64,000 nucleotides of DNA, taken from assembly GCF_001431425.1 (NCBI RefSeq), contig NZ_LDJG01000015.1:62001-126000 (forward strand). The letters are read 5' to 3'. The first letter of the stretch is position 1. Each line of letters opens with the position of its first letter. The stretch comes from Stenotrophomonas nitritireducens (GTDB taxonomy: Bacteria; Pseudomonadota; Gammaproteobacteria; Xanthomonadales; Xanthomonadaceae). This document shows positions 36,670-45,022 of this stretch, one piece after another. The translations under genes and the position numbers were made by a program. The notes beneath the pieces were generated by a model. That model was given only the letters and a program-made list of their open reading frames with translations, was not told the origin of the DNA and ran no database searches.

Positions 36670-37944
36670 TCAGGCTCCGTCGTCCGCCATGCGCCAGCTG
36701 CGCATCGCGCCAGCCAGTGCCGTCGCCATTTCGCGCTCGGCCACAGACAGCAGCGGGTTCCATACGTCGAACATCAGGATCACGCGCAGTGCGCTGCCGT
36801 CGTTGCGCGCTTCGTGTTCGAGCGTATCGTCGAACACCCAGCACTTGCCTTCCCGCCACTGTCGCCAGTCGTAGCCGACGCGGTAGTGGCAGCCGTCCGG
36901 CACCACCAGCGGAAGGTGCGCGACCAGCCGCGCATTGGTCTCGCCTGTATGCGGTGGAATGTGCGCGCCGGGCGCCAGCGCGGAGAACATGGCGTTCGGG
37001 CAGAGACCGGCTATTTCCACTGAATCCACCAAGGCCAGCGCTTCGGCGGTGCGCGGGCACTGCGCCAGATGTTCGTGTACCGGTTCGCCATGCGCATAGA
37101 GGTGGAAGCCGCTCCAGCTATGCGAATGGTTGAGCTTGTCCCACTGGTTGACCGGCGTGCCCGGTGGATACTGGATGTACGGCACGAATTCGGATCCGCG
37201 GCGCACGATCATCTCCTGCAACTCGGCCTTGATCGCATCGGTGCGCGATTCGAGCTCGCGCATCCAGGGGAACAGGGCATCGTCGTAAAAGGTGATCGCC
37301 GGCAGGCGGGGTACCTGCAACTGGTTGCAGACGGAGTGGTAGGGCCTGCTTTTTCCGGCGAGCAGGGAGATCGCTTCATCCCAGCGGCTGCCCAGCGCGG
37401 CATTCACGGCCGCGCGTTGCGCGCCGGTCTGGTGATGCAGGAATGCGGCGATCTCCTCGGTGTCCCGCGCGACGGCATCGCGCGCGTGCTGCAGGCGCGC
37501 TTGCAGCGCGCGCGGCCATTGCTCCTGCGGCGGCGCCACCTTCATTACGTCGCGGAACACCGCTGCGGCGGCCCGGGAGCGTTTCTGTCGTTCAAGGAAT
37601 TCACCACGGGCCAGCAGGCCCGGCAGGAAATACGGGTCGATATCGAGCGCTGCGATGATGGCAGCCCATTCCTGTTCCGTACGCCCCGCCTCCCGGTGCA
37701 CACGGGCAATGCTCAACGGAATCATCGGGTCGCCAGGTGCGCCCGCGCGCGCCTGCTCAAGCAGGTCGAGCGCGGCGGCCGAATCGTTGCGCTGGAACGC
37801 ATGGACCCCGAGGCTGAAGAGGGCTTGCACATGGCCGGGATCGCGTGCGCGGACCTGCGCCCACAGGCGCTCCGCTTCCTGCCAGTGTCCGGCTGTCGCC
37901 GCCGCACCCGCCGCATTCACCAGTCCGGCCAACAGGTCGTTCAT
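36670..37944 (-). CDS. TPR-linked aspartyl/asparaginyl beta-hydroxylase
   Basis: A 424-residue cytosolic protein. Residues 1-200 are TPR-like helices. The C-terminal domain is of the aspartyl/asparaginyl beta-hydroxylase family: H-I-P-P-H-T-G-E-T-N-A-R-L (first iron His and 2-oxoglutarate contact), P-D-G-C-H-Y-R-V-G, W-R-E-G-K-C-W-V-F-D-D-T-L-E-H-E-A-R-N (second His) and R-V-I-L-M-F-D-V-W-N-P. All signature residues are present. It should hydroxylate Asp/Asn side chains of a protein or peptide. The ATG (M-N-D-L-L) was preferred to a GTG eight codons upstream at 37968; neither has a strong ribosome site. It is the first gene of the leftward operon. Confidence 0.88.
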   Translation of the reverse strand: MNDLLAGLVNAAGAAATAGHWQEAERLWAQVRARDPGHVQALFSLGVHAFQRNDSAAALDLLEQARAGAPGDPMIPLSIARVHREAGRTEQEWAAIIAALDIDPYFLPGLLARGEFLERQKRSRAAAAVFRDVMKVAPPQEQWPRALQARLQHARDAVARDTEEIAAFLHHQTGAQRAAVNAALGSRWDEAISLLAGKSRPYHSVCNQLQVPRLPAITFYDDALFPWMRELESRTDAIKAELQEMIVRRGSEFVPYIQYPPGTPVNQWDKLNHSHSWSGFHLYAHGEPVHEHLAQCPRTAEALALVDSVEIAGLCPNAMFSALAPGAHIPPHTGETNARLVAHLPLVVPDGCHYRVGYDWRQWREGKCWVFDDTLEHEARNDGSALRVILMFDVWNPLLSVAEREMATALAGAMRSWRMADDGA

Positions 37945-38091
37945 GCTTTCATGTCCATGAGCGCTCACGGGACGCTTTGGCGCATTCTAGGACAGGTCAA
38001 GTGGCAAGGCGGCCATTGGCGTTGCGGTCATGCCGGGTGCCGGACGGCCCGCGCTGCGGGGCGGATGGGCAGGGCTGCAGCCATCCGCCAC

Positions 38092-38197
38092 GGTCTTCAT
38101 GCTCCAGATCCGTGGCCTGATCCGCCCGGCCGAACAGGCCATCGCCGCCGGGGCACCGCCAGCGCGACTGACAGGCCTGCTGTGGTGGGCTGCGCGG
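38092..38197 (+). pseudogene. Decayed fragment of the 3' end of a homogentisate dioxygenase gene
   Basis: About 105 bases align with the end of the intact hmgA (30522-30625) at close to 90% identity in the best part (hand count: six mismatches in about 57 bases), then a +1 frameshift (an extra G) breaks the frame. The partly translated fragment reads F-M-L-Q-I-R-G-L-I-R-P-A-E-Q-A-I-A-A-G against [19 protein letters not shown] in hmgA. There is no start codon or upstream hmgA sequence. It is a relic of duplication, rearrangement or a lost second hmgA. The surrounding gap (37969-38223) holds nothing else. Confidence 0.75.
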
Positions 38198-38223
38198 CAA
38201 CTTCGCGCCGCCACGGGAATGGT

Positions 38224-38724
38224 TCAGGCCGGCAGCGGCGTCTCCAGCACCGCGGCCAGGTGCGACTCGGGCAGCACTTCGCGCAGGCGGTCGCGCACGC
38301 GCTGCACGTAGCCGTCGGAGGTCATCGCGGGGAGCTGCGCCAGCGCCAGGCGCAGCGCATGCAGGGTGTCCGACTCCTCGCGCGTGGCCTGCAGCAGCTG
38401 GTGCAGGCGCGCCGCCGCCGGATTGCGCTGCAGTGCGAGCATGTCCAGCAGGTAGATGCGCGCGGCGACCAGCGAACGGCGCCGCGCCATGGCGGCGGGG
38501 GCGGCGTCCGCCGCCACTGTCGGCGCCGGTTGTTCCACGTGCAGGTAACCCTCGCGCTGCAACTGTGCGATCAGCGCCGGCGCATCGTCGCCGAGCAGGT
38601 TGCTCAGTTCGCCGAGGCCGCGCTTGCCGTCGCACAGGATCAGGGCACGGCGTTGGCGCAGGTCCAGCGGGGCGCGGTGGGCCTGGAGTGCGGCATGCGC
38701 GAGGTCGGTCTTGCGCGGTTGCAT
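38224..38724 (-). CDS. Small cytosolic protein, possible winged-helix-like fold
   Basis: A 166-residue protein starting M-Q-P-R-K-T-D-L-A-H. The first half, with R-R-A-L-I-L-C-D-G-K-R-G-L-G-E-L-S-N-L-L and L-I-A-Q-L-Q-R-E-G-Y-L, resembles a small winged-helix domain. The second half is a long helix pair (R-S-L-V-A-A-R-I-Y-L-L-D-M and T-S-D-G-Y-V-Q-R-V-R-D-R-L). No signal peptide; function unknown. It is 86 bases downstream of the mrpG stop on the same strand; linkage to the antiporter is unclear. Codon use and charge pattern support a real gene. Confidence 0.72.
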   Translation of the reverse strand: MQPRKTDLAHAALQAHRAPLDLRQRRALILCDGKRGLGELSNLLGDDAPALIAQLQREGYLHVEQPAPTVAADAAPAAMARRRSLVAARIYLLDMLALQRNPAAARLHQLLQATREESDTLHALRLALAQLPAMTSDGYVQRVRDRLREVLPESHLAAVLETPLPA

Positions 38725-38810
38725 GGGCGGAGGGGCGATGCGGCGCGGAGCCCTGAGCCTGCCCGGCGCAGGTGAAAGCGTGATGACAGGGCGCGACCGC
38801 CCTGCGGCCT

Positions 38811-39182
38811 TCAGTCGCCGTCGCGACCTTCCGGCGGCGGCAGCTGTTCCTTGCGCGCACTGCTGTCGCCCGGCACTTCCGGCCGGCTTTCCATCATCAG
38901 CGACAGCGCGGCCTTGGCCATCAGGTGCGCGCTGATCGGCGCGGTGATGAACAGGAACACGGTGATCAGCAGCTCGCGCGGCTGCGGGTCCTCGCCGAGG
39001 AAGATGTGGTAGGCCACCGAGCACACCAGCACGCAGCCCACGCCCAGCGTGCTGGCCTTGGTCGGCGCGTGCAGGCGCTTGAAGAAGTCGGACAGGCGTA
39101 CCAGGCCGAGCGCGCCGACCAGGATGAAGAAGCAGCCGGACAGCAGCAGCGCCGACAGCAGGACTTGGAGGAAGAGCATCAT
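38811..39182 (-). CDS. mrpG: Mrp/Mnh cation/proton antiporter subunit G
   Basis: A 123-residue inner-membrane subunit of the multi-protein Na+(K+)/H+ antiporter. Three hydrophobic helices are present with the family blocks F-I-L-V-G-A-L-G-L-V-R-L-S-D-F-F-K-R-L-H-A-P-T-K-A-S-T-L-G and I-T-A-P-I-S-A-H-L-M-A-K-A-A. The basic/acidic tail is longer than usual. Two adjacent ATGs (ATGATG) overlap the mrpF stop, so translation is coupled. It is last in the operon. The homologous naming pha/mnh G is equally valid. Confidence 0.9.
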   Translation of the reverse strand: MMLFLQVLLSALLLSGCFFILVGALGLVRLSDFFKRLHAPTKASTLGVGCVLVCSVAYHIFLGEDPQPRELLITVFLFITAPISAHLMAKAALSLMMESRPEVPGDSSARKEQLPPPEGRDGD

Positions 39183-39463
39183 TCGACGATGTCCCGGCGC
39201 AGCACGAACTTGCTCAGCACCACGGTGCTGCAGAAGCCGAGCATGGCGATCACCAGCGCGGCCTCGAAGTAGACCGCCGAGTTGATGTACATGCCGAACA
39301 GCATCAGTTCGGCGATGGCGGTGACCGAGAGCGTGTCCAGGGCGAGGATGCGGTCGGGCACGGTCGGGCCGCGCAGCAGCCGCCACAGCGCCAGCAGCAT
39401 CGCCAGCCCGACCATGTGCATGCACACCACCAGCGTGGTCTGGAAAACCAGGTGTCCGGTCAC
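39179..39463 (-). CDS. mrpF: Mrp/Mnh cation/proton antiporter subunit F
   Basis: A 94-residue subunit with three helices. G-P-T-V-P-D-R-I-L-A-L-D-T-L is the conserved loop of MrpF, followed by A-E-L-M-L-F-G-M-Y and a C-terminal A-L-V-I-A-M-L-G-F. The start is GTG inside the GTGA overlap with the mrpE stop. The mrpG start overlaps its stop. The subunit is small but required for antiporter assembly in studied systems. Confidence 0.88.
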   Translation of the reverse strand: MTGHLVFQTTLVVCMHMVGLAMLLALWRLLRGPTVPDRILALDTLSVTAIAELMLFGMYINSAVYFEAALVIAMLGFCSTVVLSKFVLRRDIVE

Positions 39464-39966
39464 GGGAAGATCTCCATCAGCGGCGCTTCGTAGCGGGACT
39501 TGATCTCGGCGATCAGGGCCTGCGGGTCTTCCAGGTGCAGCACGTGCACCAGCAGGTGGCGGCGGTCGTCGGACAGGGCCGAGGACACCGTGCCCGGGGT
39601 GAGGGTGATCAGGCTGGTGAGCGCGGCGATGCCGTGGATGTTGCCGATGTCCAGCGGCACCCAGATGAAGCCCGGGGTGAGACGGCGCTCCGGCCCCAGT
39701 ACCTGTGCGGCGACGCGGAAGTTGGACAGCAGGATGTCCCACAGCATCACGCCCACCAGCCGCGGCAGCGGCCGCAGCGAGCCGATGCGGGCGAACTCGC
39801 GGTCCAGGCGCGCGGCGAACAGCGGGATCACCACGCCCAGCAGCATGCCCAGCAGCAGCTGGCCGAGGTCGAAGCTGGCCGACATCACCATCCAGAACGC
39901 GACAACGGTGATCGACAGCACGGGCGACGGGAACAACCGCCGCAGCAGGGACGGGCGCGGGCTCAT
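39460..39966 (-). CDS. mrpE: Mrp/Mnh cation/proton antiporter subunit E
   Basis: A 168-residue membrane subunit. Hydrophobic helices occupy about residues 12-55; the C-terminal cytosolic domain has P-G-F-I-W-V-P-L-D, A-A-L-T-S-L-I-T-L-T-P-G-T-V-S and V-H-V-L-H-L-E-D, all typical of MrpE/PhaE. The start codon overlaps the mrpD stop by ATGA. Not a catalytic ion channel by itself; the D and A subunits form the transport path. Confidence 0.9.
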   Translation of the reverse strand: MSPRPSLLRRLFPSPVLSITVVAFWMVMSASFDLGQLLLGMLLGVVIPLFAARLDREFARIGSLRPLPRLVGVMLWDILLSNFRVAAQVLGPERRLTPGFIWVPLDIGNIHGIAALTSLITLTPGTVSSALSDDRRHLLVHVLHLEDPQALIAEIKSRYEAPLMEIFP

Positions 39967-41510
39967 GGCTGCCTCGATTGCGGGGCGGTGCCGCGCACGT
40001 CGTGCAGGTACTGCTGCGGTGCCAGCAGCTGCGCGGCGATGGCATCGGTCTGGCGCATCAGCGGCGCGGCGAAGACGCTCATCGCCACCGCGCAGGCCAG
40101 CAGCAGGGAGGTGGCGGCGGTCTCGAACGGCCGCGCCGGTACGTCGGGGTCGGGCGGCGGCGCCGCATCGTCCTCGCCGGGCACGTGCCAGAACAGGCGG
40201 ATGCCGCTGCGCACCAGGCCGATGATCACCAGCAGCCCGCCGCCGAGCACCACCGCCCACACCATGCCCGTATGTGCGGCCGGCACCGCCGACAGCAGCG
40301 CGGCCTTGGCCAGGAAGCCGGCCAGCGGCGGCAGCCCGGCCACCGCCACCGCGCCGACCAGGAACAGCAGGCCGGGCACGGTCTTGCCCGGCAGCGCCGC
40401 GGCCAGGTCGCGCTCGCCGCGTTCGCCGTTGCGGAAACGGCGGCGGCGGATCAGGTCGGCGACCAGGAACAGGGCGGCGGCAGTAAAGGTGCTGTGCGGC
40501 AGGTAGTACAGGCCGGCCGAGATCGTGCCGGCGTTGCCGAGCGCGAAGGCGATGAACAGCGTCGCCGCCGAGACCACCACCAGATAGGCCACCTGCACCC
40601 GCAGCCGGGTCGCCGCCAGCGCGCCGAGCGCGCCCAGCAGCAGCGTCGCCGCGCCGGCCCACAGCAGCCAGTCGGCGCCGTAGCCGGCCAGCGCGCCGGC
40701 GCCTTCGCCGAACCACAGCGTGCCCACCCGCAGCACCGCATACAGGCCGACCTTGGTCATGATCACGAACAGCGCCGCCACCGCCGCCGGCGCGCGCGCA
40801 TACGACTCGGGCAGCCACAGGTACAGCGGCAGCAGCGCGGCCTTGGCGCAGAACACCACCAGCAGCAGGCCCAGCGCGGCCTTGGCCAGCTTCAGGTGCG
40901 AGGGCGGCAGCTCGGCGATGCGCTGGCCGATCTCGGCCATGTTGAGTGAACCCAGGGTGGCGTAGAGCATGCCCAGGGCGACCAGGAACACCGTCGAGGC
41001 CGAGACGTTGAACACCACGTAGTGCAGGCCGATGCGCAGGCGCAGGCCGCGGCCGCCGGACAGCAGCAGGCCGTAGGAGGCGATCAGCAGCACCTCGAAG
41101 AACACGAACAGGTTGAAGATGTCGCCGGTCAGGAAGGCGCCGTTGAGGCCGACCAGCTGGAACTGGAACAACGCGTGGAAGTGCGGCGCGCGCCGGTCCC
41201 AGCCGGTGCAGGCGTGCAGCAGGCAGGCCGCGGCCAGCAGCAGGGTGGTGCCGAGCATCCAGCCGGACAGGCCGTCGGCGACCAGGGCGATGCCCAGCCG
41301 CGCCGGCCAGTCGCCGAGCAGGTAGACCATCACCTCGCCCTGGCTGGTGGCGGCGATCAGCAGCGCTTCGACCAGCGCCAGCAGCGCCATGCCGGACCAG
41401 GCCACGCTGCGCTGCACCCGGGGGCCGTAGCGGCGGTGTTCGACGAACAGCGACAGCGCCGCGGTCAGCAGCGGCACCAGGATCGGCAGGATCGGCAGGT
41501 GGTTCGTCAT
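39963..41510 (-). CDS. mrpD: Mrp/Mnh cation/proton antiporter subunit D
   Basis: A 515-residue polytopic subunit homologous to the complex I NuoM/NuoN-type proton channels, with about 14 helices. F-N-V-S-A-S-T-V-F-L-V-A-L-G-M-L-Y-A-T, H-L-K-L-A-K-A-A-L-G-L-L-L-V-V-F-C-A-K-A and L-P-L-Y-L-W-L-P-E-S-Y are strongly conserved, including the Lys that forms the proton path. It pairs with subunit A in the antiporter. It overlaps mrpE and mrpC by ATGA, so translation of the whole operon is coupled. Confidence 0.93.
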   Translation of the reverse strand: MTNHLPILPILVPLLTAALSLFVEHRRYGPRVQRSVAWSGMALLALVEALLIAATSQGEVMVYLLGDWPARLGIALVADGLSGWMLGTTLLLAAACLLHACTGWDRRAPHFHALFQFQLVGLNGAFLTGDIFNLFVFFEVLLIASYGLLLSGGRGLRLRIGLHYVVFNVSASTVFLVALGMLYATLGSLNMAEIGQRIAELPPSHLKLAKAALGLLLVVFCAKAALLPLYLWLPESYARAPAAVAALFVIMTKVGLYAVLRVGTLWFGEGAGALAGYGADWLLWAGAATLLLGALGALAATRLRVQVAYLVVVSAATLFIAFALGNAGTISAGLYYLPHSTFTAAALFLVADLIRRRRFRNGERGERDLAAALPGKTVPGLLFLVGAVAVAGLPPLAGFLAKAALLSAVPAAHTGMVWAVVLGGGLLVIIGLVRSGIRLFWHVPGEDDAAPPPDPDVPARPFETAATSLLLACAVAMSVFAAPLMRQTDAIAAQLLAPQQYLHDVRGTAPQSRQP

Positions 41511-41869
41511 GCGCCGCCCCCGTGGCCTGCGTCGGGCTCATGCGCGTCGACATGGTCGCTGTGGTTGTCGCTGCGGCTGCGCATCGCCAGCACGATGCTG
41601 ACCGCGGTCATGGCGAAGGCGATGACGATGGCGGTCAGCACCAGCGCCTGCGGCAGCGGGTCGGTGTAGTGCGCCAGGTCCGAGGCCACGCCGTCCTTGA
41701 GTACCGGCGCCTTGCCGCTGACCAGCCGCCCGGCGCTGAAGATCAGCAGGTTGGTGGCATAGGACAGGAAGGTCATGCCCAGGATCACGTCGAAGCTGCG
41801 CGCGCGCAGCAGCAGGTACACGCCGATCGCGGTGAGCACGCCGATCGCGCTTGCCAGGGCCAGTTCCAT
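41507..41869 (-). CDS. mrpC: Mrp/Mnh cation/proton antiporter subunit C
   Basis: A 120-residue NuoK-like subunit with three helices. It has L-G-M-T-F-L-S-Y-A-T-N-L-L-I-F and D-P-L-P-Q-A-L-V-L-T-A-I-V-I, the MrpC signature, and a basic/acidic His-rich tail. The start overlaps the stop of subunit A by one base (TGATG) and the end overlaps mrpD. Confidence 0.92.
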   Translation of the reverse strand: MELALASAIGVLTAIGVYLLLRARSFDVILGMTFLSYATNLLIFSAGRLVSGKAPVLKDGVASDLAHYTDPLPQALVLTAIVIAFAMTAVSIVLAMRSRSDNHSDHVDAHEPDAGHGGGA

Positions 41870-44697
41870 CAGTGCATCTCCCCGGTGCGCGCCGAACGGC
41901 GGTGGATGTCGATCTCGCCGTTGCGCGCGTTGCGCGTACGCGACGGCTTGATGGTGCCCATCATCGACAGGATCAGCATCACCCCGCCGAACACCACCAG
42001 GTACACGCCGGTGTCGAAGCCCATCGCACTGGCCAGCGGCACTTCGCCGATCAGCGGCAGGTGCAGGTCGAGGTGGCCGCTGGTCAGGAACGGCACGCCG
42101 AACAGCATCGACGCCACGCCGCTGAGCAGGGCGATCAGCAGGCCCAGGCCGATGCAGCGGATGTAGTCGAAGCCGAAGCGCGATTCCACCGACACCGTGC
42201 CCTGGATCACGTACTGGATCAGCAGCGGCACCGCCAGCACCAGGCCGGCGATGAAACCGCCGCCCGGCGCGTTGTGGCCGCGCAGGAACAGGAAGATCGA
42301 CACCGTCAACGTCAGCGGGAACATGATCTGGGCAAGATCCGCCGGCACCGGCAGCTTGATCGGCGGGCCCGGCATGATCTGTTCCGGCGCCATCCGCGAG
42401 CGGCGCAGCAGCGCGTGCACAACCAGCGCGGCGATGCCGAACACGGTGATCTCGCCGAAGGTGTCGAAGCCGCGGAAGTCGACCAGGATCACGTTGACCA
42501 CGTTGTGCCCGTAGGCCTCGGGTAGCGCGCGCCGCAGCATCTCGCCGGCCATGGTGTTGGGCGGCAGGGTCATCATCGCGTAGGCCAGCGCGGCCAGGCC
42601 GCCACCGGCGACGATGGCGATCAGCGCGTCGCGGCGTTTGCGCCACGCCGCGCGTTCGGGCGGCGACTGCGCCGGCAGGTAGTTCATGCCCAGCAGCATC
42701 AGCGCCAGCGTCACCGTCTCCACCATCAGCTGGGTCAGGGCCAGGTCGGGGGCGGACAGGAACACGAAGGCCAGCGCCACCATCAGCCCGGTACCGCCCA
42801 TCACGATCACCGCCAGCAGGCGCTGCCGGTACAGGAACAGCGCGCCCAGCGCGCAGGCCAGCATCACCAGCCACAGCGCCCAGCCCAGCAGCGGCATCGG
42901 CTGCGCCGTCGGCCAGTCGGGGAGCGACGGCGCGGCGGCATAGGGCGCGGCGGCCACCACCACCGCGACCAGCACCAGCGCCAGCAGCATGCGCTGCAGG
43001 CTGCCGTTGGCCAGGGTATGGGTGAGGCGCTGGGCCAGCCCGAACAGCGCGTCCATGCCGCGCTGGAACAGCTGCTTGCCGAGCGGTCGGTTGCTGGCGG
43101 CGTACAGGTCGGTCAGACGGCGCAGGCCGAAATACAGGGCGATGCCGCCGGCCACGCCGACCGCGCTCATCGCCAGCGGCAGGTTGAAGCCGTGCCAGAT
43201 CGACAGGCTGTAGGCGGGCATGGCCGGGCCGAGGATGGCCTGCGCGCTGGCCTGCAGCACCGGCGCCACGGTCAGCGCCGGCGCGATGCCGACCGCCAGG
43301 CAGATCAGCACCAGCACCTCCACCGGCACCTTCATCCAGCGCGGCGGCTCGTGCGGCACCACCGCGATATCGAGCGGGCCCTTGCCGAAGAACGTGTCGT
43401 GGACGAAGCGCAGGCTGTAGGCCACGCCGAGGATGCCGGCCAGCAGCGCCGCGCCGCTCATCGCCGTGCGCATCCATTGCGGGCCGCCGGTGGCCAGCGC
43501 CTCGGCGAACAGCATTTCCTTGGACAGGAAGCCATTGAGCAGCGGGATGCCGGCCATCGCCAGCGAGGCGATGATCGCCAGCGCGCTGGTGATGGGCATC
43601 AGCCGGCGCAGGCCGCCGAGCCGGCGCATGTCGCGGGTGCCGGTCTCGTGGTCGATGATGCCGGCGGCCATGAACAGCGAGGCCTTGAAGGTGGCGTGGT
43701 TGAGGATGTGGAACACGCCGGCCACCACCGCCATCGGCGTGGACAGGCCGAACAGCAGGGTGATCAGGCCCAGGTGCGAGATCGTCGAGTAGGCCAGCAG
43801 GCCCTTGAGGTCATGCTGGAAGATCGCGTTCCAGGCGCCGATCAGCAGGGTGGCCGCGCCGATGCCGCTGACCAGGTAGAAGAACAGTTCGCTGCCGGCC
43901 AGCGCCGGATGCAGCCGCGCCAGCAGGAACACGCCGGCCTTCACCATCGTCGCCGAATGCAGGTAGGCCGACACCGGCGTCGGCGCGGCCATGGCGTGCG
44001 GCAGCCAGAAGTGGAAGGGGAACTGCGCGCTCTTGGTGAAGATGCCGGCCAGCACCAGCAGCAGCGCCCACGGATACAGAGGGCTGCTGCGGATCAGCTC
44101 GCCGGAGGCCAGCACCACGTCCAGGTCGAAGCTGCCGACGATGCGCCCGATCAGCAACACGCCGGCGAGCAGCGCCAGCCCGCCGCCGCCGGTGACGACG
44201 AAGGCCATGCGCGCGCCTTCGCGCGCGTCCCTGCGGTGCGACCAGAAGCCGATCAGCAGGAACGAACTGATGCTGGTCAGCTCCCAGAACACCATCAGCA
44301 GCAGCAGGTTGCCGGACAGCACCATGCCCAGCATCGCGCCCATGAACAGCAGCAGGCAGCTGTAGAAGCGGCGCGCGCTGTCCTGTGCGGAGAGGTAGTA
44401 GTGCGCGTACAGCACCACCAGCGCGCCGATGCCCAGCACCAGGCCGGCGAACATCCAGGCCAGCCCGTCCAGGCGCAGGGTGGCGTCCAGCCCGATCCGC
44501 GGCAGCCAGGCCCAGCTCTCGCGCAGCACCGCGCCATCGAGCACGGCAGGCGTCATCGCTCCGAGCAGCACCAGGCCCAGCAGCGGCGCCGCGCCGGCCA
44601 GCCACGCGGCCGCCGTACGTGACAGGCGGGCGTGCAGGGCGATGAGCGCGGCCATCAGGAATGGCAGCGCGAGCAGCAGGGGGAGAACGGATGTCAT
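41869..44697 (-). CDS. mrpA: Mrp/Mnh cation/proton antiporter subunit A, fused to B
   Basis: A 942-residue fusion of a NuoL-like subunit A and an MnhB-like C-terminal part. The A region has about 18 helices with G-F-W-S-H-R-R-D-A-R-E-G-A, F-T-K-S-A-Q-F-P-F-H-F-W-L-P-H-A-M and A-Y-S-T-I-S-H-L-G-L-I. After about residue 770, I-M-F-P-L-T-L-T-V-S-I-F-L-F-L-R-G-H-N-A-P-G-G-G-F-I-A-G-L is the classic subunit-B motif, so A and B are one chain here. It is first in the operon and starts with ATG. The antiporter exports Na+ or K+ and helps with alkaline and salt stress. Confidence 0.93.
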   Translation of the reverse strand: MTSVLPLLLALPFLMAALIALHARLSRTAAAWLAGAAPLLGLVLLGAMTPAVLDGAVLRESWAWLPRIGLDATLRLDGLAWMFAGLVLGIGALVVLYAHYYLSAQDSARRFYSCLLLFMGAMLGMVLSGNLLLLMVFWELTSISSFLLIGFWSHRRDAREGARMAFVVTGGGGLALLAGVLLIGRIVGSFDLDVVLASGELIRSSPLYPWALLLVLAGIFTKSAQFPFHFWLPHAMAAPTPVSAYLHSATMVKAGVFLLARLHPALAGSELFFYLVSGIGAATLLIGAWNAIFQHDLKGLLAYSTISHLGLITLLFGLSTPMAVVAGVFHILNHATFKASLFMAAGIIDHETGTRDMRRLGGLRRLMPITSALAIIASLAMAGIPLLNGFLSKEMLFAEALATGGPQWMRTAMSGAALLAGILGVAYSLRFVHDTFFGKGPLDIAVVPHEPPRWMKVPVEVLVLICLAVGIAPALTVAPVLQASAQAILGPAMPAYSLSIWHGFNLPLAMSAVGVAGGIALYFGLRRLTDLYAASNRPLGKQLFQRGMDALFGLAQRLTHTLANGSLQRMLLALVLVAVVVAAAPYAAAPSLPDWPTAQPMPLLGWALWLVMLACALGALFLYRQRLLAVIVMGGTGLMVALAFVFLSAPDLALTQLMVETVTLALMLLGMNYLPAQSPPERAAWRKRRDALIAIVAGGGLAALAYAMMTLPPNTMAGEMLRRALPEAYGHNVVNVILVDFRGFDTFGEITVFGIAALVVHALLRRSRMAPEQIMPGPPIKLPVPADLAQIMFPLTLTVSIFLFLRGHNAPGGGFIAGLVLAVPLLIQYVIQGTVSVESRFGFDYIRCIGLGLLIALLSGVASMLFGVPFLTSGHLDLHLPLIGEVPLASAMGFDTGVYLVVFGGVMLILSMMGTIKPSRTRNARNGEIDIHRRSARTGEMH

Positions 44698-45022
44698 GCA
44701 GGGAATGCGGGATTCGCGAGCAGGTTTTGCAGTCTAACAGGCGCTTTTTTGCTACCGGAACCCCATACATGAACGGACCGTTCGGGTTCCGCGCGTGCCG
44801 GCGAGCGCGCCGCGCCTGCCCTGGCGCCGGTCCGCGCAGGTGTCCGGCGGGTGGCTGCCCGATGGCCGGGGAGCGCGCCTGGTGGGGCATGGCGCGGCGG
44901 ACGCGGCCACTGGCGCATCCGCGTGCAACGCGTGGAGCGATGCTTCGTTGCGCATGCCGGGCGAAGGCATGCCGTGGGCAGGGACAGGAGGAGTTGGCGC
45001 CTGCCGGAGCGGCAGGCGGGCC
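44698..45022. other. Gap upstream of the Mrp operon
   Basis: The 325 bases between mrpA and the universal stress gene hold no gene. An imperfect palindrome GAACGGACCGTTC lies at about 44769-44781 and a poly-T tract just before it. The leftward mrp promoter probably lies here, but I do not see a well-matched -35/-10 pair. Confidence 0.35.
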
